Source of the DNA: Bacillota bacterium
GTDB lineage: Bacteria > Bacillota > Limnochordia > Darwinibacteriales > DTU012
DNA: 6,306 bases
Assembly (NCBI GenBank): GCA_012521805.1
Contig: JAAYLQ010000125.1
Location: forward strand, 1-6,306
Reading direction: 5' to 3'
The notes under the pieces are model-generated. The model did not search any database. It saw only the letters and a list, made by a program, of their open reading frames with translations, and was not told where the DNA came from. The stretch's first letter is position 1; each line of letters begins with the position of its first letter. Positions 1-5,825 of the stretch are shown here, piece by piece. Position numbers and translations under genes: made by a program.

Positions 1-1102
1 TGTTGCCCTGGTTATCCGCGGCTGCTAGGTACACTGTTCCACCCTGAGGAAACTGGCCGGGAGTTGGCTCCAGGGCAGCTGCTCCAATCAGGCTCTGGCG
101 TTTGCGGCCGTATTCCTCGGATAGCAGATCCTCCACATTAACCGGCAGCTCATTTGGATCAGTAATATAGGCTTTTCCATCAGCAAAGGCCAGCTTAATC
201 GCTTCAATCTGCCGGTGATAGGTTTCCCCATGATCAACAGCCAGATCATCATAATTCCGCAGGATGTTCAATGCCATCAGCACCACTAAACCCTGTCCAT
301 TCGGCGGCAGCTCCCACACATCATAGGCGCGGTAGTTAATCCGCAGCGGTTCAACCCACTCAGGTGCGAAGGCTTCCAGATCCGAGCGGCGGATTAATCC
401 GCCTGTGGCCCGGGAGAAGCGATCGATCGCATCTGCTAAATCACCGCTGTAAAAGGCTTTGGCATTAGTAGCGGCAATCGCCCTTAAGGACGCAGCGTGT
501 CCCAGGGAACTCCAAATTTCCCCAATCTGCGGTGGACGTCCATTGGGAGCGAAGGTGGCAAACCAGTGCTCAAATTCTTCGCCCTCTAGGTTTTCCTGAT
601 AATTCTCAAATGCCCGCTGCCAATAATATCCGGTAATCGGCGAGACCGGATAGCCATTTTCCGCGTAGTCCACAGCCGGCTTTAACGTCTCGGTAAGGGG
701 CAGCGAGCCAAAGCGCTCGCTTAACGCTGCCCAGGCTGCGGGCACCCCCGGCACAGTAACCGGCAGCCAGCCGTATTTGGGCATTGTCTCATGTCCCGCC
801 TGTTTAACATAGTCAATCGATATTGCTTCTGGAGCGGGTCCGCTGGAATTTAATCCGTAAAGTTTGCCGCCGCTCCAGACCAGGGCAAAGGCATCGCCCC
901 CGATGCCATTGGAGGTTGGTTCAACAACAGTTAGGCAGGCTGCTGCTGCCACTGCTGCGTCAATTGCGTTGCCTCCCCGCTTTAAAATCTCTAAACCGGC
1001 CTGAGCAGCCAGCGGTTGAGAAGTGGCCACCATGCCGTTTTGTGCATAAACTGTCATCCGCTGCGAAGCGTAGGGATATAATAAGGGATCAAAATTAAAC
1101 AT
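1..1102 (-). CDS. ggt: Gamma-glutamyltransferase-like Ntn hydrolase, 3'-truncated by window edge
   Basis: The reading frame starts at ATG 1102-1100 behind TAAGGAG (1110-1116, 7 nt spacing) and stays open for 367 codons to the left edge, so the C-terminal small subunit is missing. Family members are precursors that self-cleave before a threonine, which becomes the nucleophile for gamma-glutamyl hydrolysis or transfer. Seen here: KRGGNAIDAAVA (residues 41-52), EPTSNGIGGDAF (61-72), ELPPNGQGL (264-272) and FPQGGTVYLAAAD (351-363), where Thr356 is the expected cleavage site and nucleophile. No signal peptide is visible, so a cytoplasmic enzyme is likely, unlike periplasmic E. coli GGT. The stretch LNSSGPAP (84-91) lies where E. 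coli GGT has its substrate-binding Arg114; no arginine is present, so glutathione may not be the substrate. The start is well supported. The GGT-family assignment is firm and the exact substrate is open; the symbol marks the family only. The gene is divergent from the yccF-like gene. Confidence 0.93.
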   Translation of the reverse strand, partial: MFNFDPLLYPYASQRMTVYAQNGMVATSQPLAAQAGLEILKRGGNAIDAAVAAAACLTVVEPTSNGIGGDAFALVWSGGKLYGLNSSGPAPEAISIDYVKQAGHETMPKYGWLPVTVPGVPAAWAALSERFGSLPLTETLKPAVDYAENGYPVSPITGYYWQRAFENYQENLEGEEFEHWFATFAPNGRPPQIGEIWSSLGHAASLRAIAATNAKAFYSGDLADAIDRFSRATGGLIRRSDLEAFAPEWVEPLRINYRAYDVWELPPNGQGLVVLMALNILRNYDDLAVDHGETYHRQIEAIKLAFADGKAYITDPNELPVNVEDLLSEEYGRKRQSLIGAAALEPTPGQFPQGGTVYLAAADNQGN

Positions 1103-1109
1103 CTAAAAA

Positions 1110-1116
1110 CTCCTTA
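1110..1116 (-). promoter_or_regulatory. Ribosome binding site of the ggt-like gene
   Basis: TAAGGAG read on the minus strand lies 7 nt before ATG 1102. It fixes the start of a coding region that is otherwise open at its far end. Confidence 0.85.
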
Positions 1117-1141
1117 CATCGATAATTAAACATGATTTCAG

Positions 1142-1201
1142 TTCGGCAAATCCCGCCCATTCCCTGCAAAATCCAGGAGGAATCAAATTCCTGCTGCCGA
1201 A
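1142..1201. repeat. 60-bp inverted-repeat element in the divergent intergenic gap
   Basis: The element begins with TTCGGCA (1142-1148) and ends with the exact inverse TGCCGAA (1195-1201). Inside it, CAGGAGGAAT (1174-1183) and ATTCCTGCTG (1187-1196) form a 10-bp hairpin with one mismatch and a CAA loop. Read on the minus strand it contains three related words: GCAGGAATTTG, GCAGGGAATGG and GCGGGATTTG. It lies 39 bp from the ggt-like start and 25 bp from the yccF-like start. It could be a dispersed intergenic repeat, an operator for the divergent pair, or a folded leader. The sequence alone does not decide between these. No good sigma-A promoter was found in this gap for either gene. Confidence 0.5.
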
Positions 1202-1211
1202 TTACTGCTTG

Positions 1212-1221
1212 AGGAAGGTGA
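1212..1221 (+). promoter_or_regulatory. Ribosome binding site deciding the yccF-like start
   Basis: AGGAAGGTGA pairs partly with the 16S anti-Shine-Dalgarno tail and ends 5 nt before ATG 1227. This argues against the upstream TTG at 1209 as the start. Confidence 0.6.
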
Positions 1222-1226
1222 AAGTG

Positions 1227-1679
1227 ATGACTGCACTAGGAAATCTGTTGTGGTTTGTCTTTGGTGGAGCTGCGCTAGCTTTAACCTGGCTGCTGATCGG
1301 CTGCGTTTTTTATCTAACCATCATCGGCATCCCGATTGGCAGAGCCTGCTTTGATTTTGCTAAGCTGGCTGCCTTTCCTTATGGGAAAGAGGTAATCAGG
1401 GTTACCGAGCTGAAGGGTAAAAGCAATGTGTCACTGCTGTACCGAGTTTTTTCCTGGATCCTCAATCTGGTTTGGATTCCCTTCGGTATTGCCCTGACAA
1501 TCGGGCACCTGATCCTAGGTATTGTTTATGCCCTCACGATCATCGGAATTCCCGTGGCAATTGTCCATGTCCGGATGGGTCAGTTCCTGCTTGCTCCCAT
1601 CGGCTGCCGAGTGGTCAGTCAGGAGCAGGCAACAGCCAGCAGAACCGCGAATGAGATCGAGGCGAGACTGAGAAAATAA
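1227..1679 (+). CDS. yccF: YccF-family (DUF307) small inner membrane protein
   Basis: A 150-residue hydrophobic protein matching the E. coli YccF pattern: WFVFGG near the start, IPIGRACFDFAKLAAFPYGKEVI (about 35-57; E. coli has LPLTRSCWEITKLSLVPYGNEAI), LNLVWIPFG (79-87), TIIGIPVAI (104-112) and APIGCRVVS (123-131). It is built of two similar halves, residues about 10-55 and 85-130. Each has a hydrophobic stretch, the identical word TIIGIP (31-36 and 104-109), and a closing PYGKEV or PIGCRV. This predicts two hairpin-like membrane segments and a short charged C-terminal tail (130-150). The family's role is unknown. ATG 1227 is preferred because AGGAAGGTGA (1212-1221) lies just before it; in-frame GTG 1224 and TTG 1209 are possible but would overlap or precede the ribosome binding site. 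No terminator is evident after the stop, so read-through into the T-box leader is possible. Confidence 0.88.
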   Translation: MTALGNLLWFVFGGAALALTWLLIGCVFYLTIIGIPIGRACFDFAKLAAFPYGKEVIRVTELKGKSNVSLLYRVFSWILNLVWIPFGIALTIGHLILGIVYALTIIGIPVAIVHVRMGQFLLAPIGCRVVSQEQATASRTANEIEARLRK

Positions 1680-1697
1680 GATCTTTTGCGGCAATAT

Positions 1698-1726
1698 TTG
1701 ACAAATCTCTCGAAATAATTTATAAT
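1698..1726 (+). promoter_or_regulatory. Perfect consensus sigma-A promoter for the T-box leader and lyase
   Basis: TTGACA (1698-1703), a 17-nt spacer, then TATAAT (1721-1726): both hexamers match the vegetative consensus at every base. Transcription would start near 1733, giving a leader of about 260 nt before the terminator. A very strong constitutive promoter followed by conditional termination is the usual T-box design, so control falls on the riboswitch rather than on initiation. Confidence 0.93.
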
Positions 1727-1741
1727 TTCCTTAACAAAAAA

Positions 1742-1992
1742 TAACTAAAGACAATGATAGGGAGAAGTAGGTCAACCGGAAGTTTCCAGAGAGCCAAGGA
1801 TTGGTGGAACTTGGCAGCGGCCGCTGACTGAAATACACCCTGGAGTTGCGGACTGAAACAGCAGTAGGTCTTGCCGTCTACCGTCGTTACCGGTTAGGGA
1901 AGTGATGACTTCCTGAAATGAGTGAATCTGTAAGCAGATTAATCCAGGTGGTACCGCGGCTGATAGTCGTCCTGAACAGGACGACTTTTTTT
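1742..1992 (+). promoter_or_regulatory. T-box riboswitch, tyrosine-type (UAC specifier)
   Basis: The T-box core CCAGGTGGTACCGCGG lies at 1944-1959. Stem I shows GGG (1760-1762) pairing with CCC (1838-1840), AGTA (1766-1769) facing GAA (1830-1832) as a loop-E-like motif, helix GGTCA/TGACT (1770-1774 with 1825-1829), the AGAGAGCC distal motif (1788-1795) and hairpin CCAAG/CTTGG. The specifier loop reads GAAATACACCCTGGAG (1830-1845). Anchored on the usual A-YCC-YGGAG that follows the codon, the specifier is TAC (1834-1836), Tyr. The TGGT bulge (1949-1952) predicts discriminator base A73, as in bacterial tRNA-Tyr, and argues against Asn (AAT), whose tRNA carries G73. Stem III is AATCTG/CAGATT (1925-1940). 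The antiterminator is CAGG/CCTG plus GCGGCT/AGTCGT (1945-1974). Uncharged tRNA should stabilise the antiterminator and allow transcription of the lyase gene. Confidence 0.93.
1965..1992 (+). terminator. Intrinsic terminator of the T-box
   Basis: The stem AGTCGTCCT (1965-1973) pairs perfectly with AGGACGACT (1978-1986) around loop GAAC, and a run of seven T (1986-1992) follows. Its 5' arm is also the 3' half of the antiterminator, so the two folds exclude each other. Confidence 0.95.
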
Positions 1993-2005
1993 ATTGCAAA
2001 CATAT

Positions 2006-2011
2006 AAGGAG
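2006..2011 (+). promoter_or_regulatory. Ribosome binding site deciding the lyase start
   Basis: AAGGAG lies 8 nt before ATG 2020 and overlaps the upstream in-frame GTG at 2011, ruling that GTG out as a start. GTG 2017 (5 nt spacing) is possible, but ATG 2020 is better placed. Confidence 0.8.
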
Positions 2012-2019
2012 TGAACGTG

Positions 2020-3465
2020 ATGGTCAATCTGAAGTTTTATACTGGAGAACAATTTCCTTTAGAAATGCACAAGGTGAGGATTGTGCAGAAGCTGAACCTG
2101 ATCCCGGTCACAGAGCGCCTCCGGGCTGTTCAAGCAGCCGGAACCAACACTTTTCTGCTGAAAAACGAGGATGTCTATCTGGACATGCTGACTGACAGCG
2201 GAGTTAACGCCATGAGCGATCGGCAGCTTGCTGCTATGATGGAAGCAGACGACAGCTATGCAGGTTCCCAGACTTTCTCCAAACTAGAAGCCAAGTGCAC
2301 TGAGCTGTTCGGCACTAATTATTTCATCCCAGCTCACCAAGGCCGCGCCTGTGAAAATATTTTGGCACAAGTATTTGTCACGCCCGGCAGTATTGTGCCG
2401 ATGAACTATCATTTTACCACCACCAAAGCCCATATTGTGCTGAACGGCGGCACTGTTGTGGAAACCCCAATTGAGGAAGCCTACAAAGTTACCAGCACTC
2501 ATCCCTTTAAAGGGAATATGGATCTGGAAAAACTGGAGCAGGTTGTTCAAGAACACGGTCCTGACAAAGTGGCCTTTGTTAGGATGGAAGCAGGCACTAA
2601 CTTAATCGGTGGACAGCCTTTCTCCCTCGAGAATTTAACCCAGGTGCGGGCGCTGTGCGATCGCTATGGTTTAGTGCTGGTACTCGATGCCAGCCTGTTA
2701 GCGGACAACCTTTACTTCATCAAAACCCGGGAGGAAAGCTGCCGCGATCTGAGCATCCGGGAAATCACCCGCCGCATCTCTGATCTATGTGATATTCTCT
2801 ATTTCTCCGGCCGCAAGCTCGGCTGCGCCCGGGGCGGCGGTTTGATGACCAATAACGACAAGTTTTACAACCAAATTCGGGAGTTTATTCCTTTATATGA
2901 AGGGTTCCTAACCTATGGCGGGATGTCGGTGCGGGAAATGGAAGCGATAACCGTTGGCCTGGAAGAAACTATGGATCTGGATATGATCAGCCATGGACCG
3001 CAGTTTATTGCCTACATGGCAGAGGAGCTGCAGAAACGGGGTGTGCCGGTAGTAACACCGCCGGGTGGCTTGGGATGCCACATTGATGCGATGCAGTTTC
3101 TGGACCATATACCCCAATCTCAGTATCCCGCTGGCGCCTTAGCGGCCGCTCTGTATATTGCCAGCGGTGTGCGGGGAATGGAACGGGGCACCATGTCTGA
3201 ACAGCGGGAGCCCGATGGTACTGAACCGCTGGCAGATATGGAGCTGCTCCGCTTAGCTCTGCCGCGGCGGGTATTTACTTTATCCCAAGTGAAATACACT
3301 GTTGACCGGTTAACCTGGCTCTATGAAAACCGCCGCCTGATTGGAGGACTTAAATTTGTAGAAGAGCCTGAAACCCTGCGTTTCTTCTTCGGCAGGCTGG
3401 CACCGCTGTCCGACTGGCCGGAGCAGCTGGCTGCGAAGTTTAAAGCTGATTTAGGTGATTATTAG
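2020..3465 (+). CDS. PLP-dependent beta-eliminating lyase, divergent tyrosine phenol-lyase/tryptophanase homologue
   Basis: A 481-residue fold-type I PLP enzyme, slightly longer than Citrobacter TPL (456). Recognisable motifs from ATG 2020: LLTDSG-like MLTDSGVNAMSD (56-67), YAGS with the catalytic-type Tyr80, HQGR (106-109, PLP phosphate), FTTT (132-135), TNLIGGQP with Asn194, VLDAS with Asp223, SGRK with the PLP lysine Lys266, GVRGMERG (383-390), PRR (415-417, carboxylate-binding Arg) and LRFF (453-456). Thr133 and Arg389 match TPL Thr124 and Arg381, which hold the tyrosine ring hydroxyl; tryptophanase differs there (VEIG), so TPL is the closer relative. Odd features: TPL Arg217, Asp258, Asn262 and His343 are replaced by Leu, Leu, Arg and Leu, and Glu69 by Asp. 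TPL cleaves tyrosine reversibly to phenol, pyruvate and ammonia, but that activity is unproven here. The gene stands alone behind the Tyr-type T-box, with a hairpin after it. Confidence 0.9.
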   Translation: MVNLKFYTGEQFPLEMHKVRIVQKLNLIPVTERLRAVQAAGTNTFLLKNEDVYLDMLTDSGVNAMSDRQLAAMMEADDSYAGSQTFSKLEAKCTELFGTNYFIPAHQGRACENILAQVFVTPGSIVPMNYHFTTTKAHIVLNGGTVVETPIEEAYKVTSTHPFKGNMDLEKLEQVVQEHGPDKVAFVRMEAGTNLIGGQPFSLENLTQVRALCDRYGLVLVLDASLLADNLYFIKTREESCRDLSIREITRRISDLCDILYFSGRKLGCARGGGLMTNNDKFYNQIREFIPLYEGFLTYGGMSVREMEAITVGLEETMDLDMISHGPQFIAYMAEELQKRGVPVVTPPGGLGCHIDAMQFLDHIPQSQYPAGALAAALYIASGVRGMERGTMSEQREPDGTEPLADMELLRLALPRRVFTLSQVKYTVDRLTWLYENRRLIGGLKFVEEPETLRFFFGRLAPLSDWPEQLAAKFKADLGDY

Positions 3466-3468
3466 CAA

Positions 3469-3497
3469 TAAGGGTCAGACCACAGGTCTAACCCTTA
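3469..3497. terminator. Hairpin between convergent genes, probable bidirectional terminator
   Basis: TAAGGGT-C-AGACC (3469-3481) pairs with GGTCT-A-ACCCTTA (3485-3497) around loop ACA: 12 base pairs with one mismatch. The T-rich tails are weak on both strands (TTTCCCTTTT follows on the plus strand), but the stem sits exactly between the stops of the lyase gene and the PII-like gene. Confidence 0.75.
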
Positions 3498-3508
3498 AAG
3501 TTTCCCTT

Positions 3509-4222
3509 TTACAGCTCATTGATATTATCAATATGAGCTCCAAGACCGATAATATTATTTAAAGGCAGGGAGAAGCAGATGCCGTGCCCGTCAGTGTTGA
3601 GGCCAACAGCCTGAGAAATGCTCTCCATAATTGTCCGCTTCTTCTGCTCTGGCGCCACAATTAGAACCAGGTCTTTTTCCGGCTCAATTGTAATGCCGAG
3701 ATACTTAACCGCTTCTTTTGATCCTAAGCCACGACCATGAACCAGGGTACCGCCAGTCGCGCCAGCATCTTTGGCTGCTTCCATTACCTGCTCAAAGTGG
3801 CCGGAGTTTACCACAGTAACAATCAGATGATATTTTTCTGTAGGTGTAGTGGACATTTCCTCACTTCCCATCTCCATATTCTCGTCAGCTTGTTTGAGGA
3901 CCTTTGAGACTGTACTGCTGATACTGCTCAAACTAGCAGTACAGGCAATCCCTGTTCCAGGTTTGCTGAAGTCAATCATATGATTGAGCTGTTCCAGAAA
4001 CAGAGCCGCCATTCCATGCGTTTGGAGGCTGATGCAGACAATCTTTTTCGGACCCCCGTAGCCGAGGATATCGTAAATTGCAGATTTAGCTGTGCCGGAA
4101 CCGTGAAGCAAAAATGCCGCCGGTATGCCGCACTGTTTCAACGCATCAGCTAACCGATCCTTTAAATTGTAATCTAAAATAGTAATGAGCGCTTCTAATC
4201 TATCCTCTGAAGTCTCCACCAT
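3509..4222 (-). CDS. Tandem PII-like signalling protein
   Basis: A 237-residue soluble protein with two PII-like domains, about twice the length of GlnB/GlnK (about 112). Domain 1 covers about 10-105 and domain 2 about 131-237, joined by an acidic, flexible-looking linker (112-130). The halves share order and motifs: LLHGSGTAKSAI (38-49) with LVHGRGLGSKEA (160-171); KKIVCISL (59-66) with KDLVLIVAP (183-191); and GTGIACTASLSSI (89-101) with GHGICFSLPLNNI (212-224). The second copy is closer to canonical PII (GATGGTLVHGRG). The classical T-loop tyrosine used for uridylylation is not evident. PII-fold proteins sense nucleotides or metabolites and bind transporters or enzymes. The gene lies 20 nt after the DUF1538 stop, so the neighbouring membrane protein is the likely partner (inference). 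The ATG at 4222 is chosen over 4240 because GGAGG (4230-4234) sits 7 nt before it, whereas 4240 has no ribosome binding site. Confidence 0.85.
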   Translation of the reverse strand: MVETSEDRLEALITILDYNLKDRLADALKQCGIPAAFLLHGSGTAKSAIYDILGYGGPKKIVCISLQTHGMAALFLEQLNHMIDFSKPGTGIACTASLSSISSTVSKVLKQADENMEMGSEEMSTTPTEKYHLIVTVVNSGHFEQVMEAAKDAGATGGTLVHGRGLGSKEAVKYLGITIEPEKDLVLIVAPEQKKRTIMESISQAVGLNTDGHGICFSLPLNNIIGLGAHIDNINEL

Positions 4223-4229
4223 GGGTAGT

Positions 4230-4234
4230 CCTCC
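4230..4234 (-). promoter_or_regulatory. Ribosome binding site deciding the PII-like start
   Basis: GGAGG on the minus strand, 7 nt before ATG 4222. It lies inside the longer possible frame from ATG 4240, which argues for the shorter protein. Confidence 0.85.
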
Positions 4235-4242
4235 AATCATCG

Positions 4243-5778
4243 TTAAAATTGTTCAGATACCTCTGGAGCATCCTCTGGATAATCCAGGTCGATAATAGTA
4301 TCTTCGGCAGGAACTTCTAGTTCCCTGGCAGCTTTTCTCGATTTTAGCACATACACTACTCCAAACAGCTGAAGTGTCAGCACGGGAAATAGGGCCACAA
4401 CAGCGACTATCCCAAATGCATCTGTAAAGATATTGCCGCCAACCGCTTCACTAGCGCCAATTGCTAAGGGAAGCATAAACGTCGCAGCCAGCGGCCCGGA
4501 AGCAACAGCGCCGGAATCAAAGGCGATTGCGGTGAACAGGCGGGGAACAATAAACGTTAAGATCAGTGCTAAAATATAACCGGGAATGATAATATACAAA
4601 ATCGATAAACCGGTAAGTACCCGCACCATGGACAGGGAGATTGCCAATCCCACACCAACCGATAAGCCGATGCCCATTGCCTTTGCCGGAATCGCTCCAG
4701 CGGTAGCTTCTTCCACCTGGCGTTTAAGCACAAATACTGCCGGTTCTGCAGCAACTACAAAGTAGCCAACTACAAACCCAACCACCACCAGCACCCACCT
4801 ACTGGAATTAGCAATCAAGGAACTGCCGAGGAGATAACCAGCAGGCATAAATCCAACATTAGCACTGGCTAAAAACAGCACCAGACCGATATATGTGTAG
4901 ACAGTGCCAACACCTATTTTCAAAAGGGCTTTGGTTTTTAAATGCAGAACTGCAATCTGGAAAACAACAAACAGAACAATCATCGGCAGCAGTGCCAGCG
5001 CTACCTGGGAAAACTGCTCAGGAATCCCTGTTTTATAAAGGGCAAAAATATCAGCAAAAGATGCCACCTCAGACACACTTATGGTGCTGCCTCCGGTAGG
5101 GGAAAAGAACATGCCCAGAACTAAAACCGCAATAATTGGAGTGATCAAAGTGAGGGCTACTAAACCGAAACTGTCCTCATGGGTAGCATTGTCACCGCGA
5201 ATGGACGCCAAACCAAGGCCCAGGGCCATTACAAAAGGCACCATGATCGGACCGGTGGTCACCGCTCCAGATTCCCAGGCAATTGAGAGGAAATTTGTAT
5301 TGGTAAAGCTGGAAAAAATAAATGCCAGCAGATAGCAGCCGATGAGAATAAATGAAAGCGGCCACTGAAATAAAATGCGCAGAAATGCTGCAACAAGTCC
5401 AAGACCGACACCAACAGCCACTGTCAGGATAATCGCTGCATCAGCAACTCCATTAATCTGCCCTGCTAAGAGAATCAGATCTGGTTCGGCAACTGTGACA
5501 AATACCCCAATCACAAATGTCATCACAATAATAAAGGCTAGTTTTCTGCTCTTGACTACAGAAGAACCTACATGCTCACCAATTGGGATTAATGATGTAT
5601 CTACACCTAAATTAAATAAGGCAATTCCTAAAATCATCACCAGGGCACTCACTAAGAAAAAGACCAGATTCCAAGTTGGCATTGGCGCCGCAGTAAAACT
5701 GAGTATAAGTACGAGAACAATGATTGGAATTACTGAAAATGCTGACTCCTTCAGCTTATCCAATAATAAACTTAACAT
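4243..5778 (-). CDS. DUF1538-family polytopic membrane protein, candidate transporter
   Basis: A 511-residue, very hydrophobic protein with roughly twelve membrane segments in two homologous halves (about 1-228 and 255-478). Matching pairs about 250 residues apart: TVAEPDLILLAGQI (95-108) with VAAEPAVFVLKRQV (342-355); AWESGAVTTGP (167-177) with AFDSGAVASGP (419-429); and EDSFGLVAL (201-209) with TDAFGIVAV (452-460). The acidic residue of AEP and the E/D-SGAV-TGP words inside membrane regions are good candidates for a substrate or ion path. A cytoplasmic-type tail (about 480-511) is strongly acidic. The family has no established substrate that I can name. Direct duplication plus a PII-like partner gene suggests a regulated transporter or channel, by analogy with AmtB-GlnK. 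The start ATG 5778 follows AGGTGG (5783-5788). It is the first gene of a two-gene operon with the PII-like protein. Confidence 0.85.
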   Translation of the reverse strand: MLSLLLDKLKESAFSVIPIIVLVLILSFTAAPMPTWNLVFFLVSALVMILGIALFNLGVDTSLIPIGEHVGSSVVKSRKLAFIIVMTFVIGVFVTVAEPDLILLAGQINGVADAAIILTVAVGVGLGLVAAFLRILFQWPLSFILIGCYLLAFIFSSFTNTNFLSIAWESGAVTTGPIMVPFVMALGLGLASIRGDNATHEDSFGLVALTLITPIIAVLVLGMFFSPTGGSTISVSEVASFADIFALYKTGIPEQFSQVALALLPMIVLFVVFQIAVLHLKTKALLKIGVGTVYTYIGLVLFLASANVGFMPAGYLLGSSLIANSSRWVLVVVGFVVGYFVVAAEPAVFVLKRQVEEATAGAIPAKAMGIGLSVGVGLAISLSMVRVLTGLSILYIIIPGYILALILTFIVPRLFTAIAFDSGAVASGPLAATFMLPLAIGASEAVGGNIFTDAFGIVAVVALFPVLTLQLFGVVYVLKSRKAARELEVPAEDTIIDLDYPEDAPEVSEQF

Positions 5779-5782
5779 TTAA

Positions 5783-5788
5783 CCACCT
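5783..5788 (-). promoter_or_regulatory. Ribosome binding site of the DUF1538 gene
   Basis: AGGTGG within AGAGGTGG on the minus strand, 4-5 nt before ATG 5778; slightly close but otherwise good. Confidence 0.7.
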
Positions 5789-5825
5789 CTACCCCAATTC
5801 TTTTCTCTTCATAAAAAAACGTTTT

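Noticed and set aside
823..1098. Plus-strand open frame of 91 codons opposite the ggt-like gene
   Set aside because: It is antisense to a clear GGT family coding region, its product is arginine- and proline-rich without recognisable motifs, and it lacks a ribosome binding site.
1103..1208. Sigma-A promoters for the ggt-like or yccF-like genes in the divergent gap
   Set aside because: Only weak AT-rich hexamers such as TTTAAT on the minus strand were seen, with no convincing -35 at 16-18 nt.
1833..1835. Specifier codon read as ATA or AAT (Ile or Asn) instead of TAC
   Set aside because: The spacing to the conserved A-CCC-TGGAG that follows the specifier favours TAC. The TGGT bulge fits A73 and excludes Asn, and Tyr fits the TPL-like enzyme. 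ATA is not fully excluded.
2011..2019. GTG at 2011 as the start of the lyase
   Set aside because: It overlaps the AAGGAG ribosome binding site (2006-2011); ATG 2020 is correctly spaced.
4223..4240. ATG at 4240 as the start of the PII-like protein
   Set aside because: No ribosome binding site precedes it, while GGAGG lies within its first codons at the right distance from ATG 4222.
5081..5782. Several plus-strand open frames opposite the DUF1538 gene
   Set aside because: The opposite strand encodes a duplicated membrane protein with matching repeats. These frames give low-complexity Thr/Ile/Lys-rich products typical of antisense to hydrophobic coding sequence.
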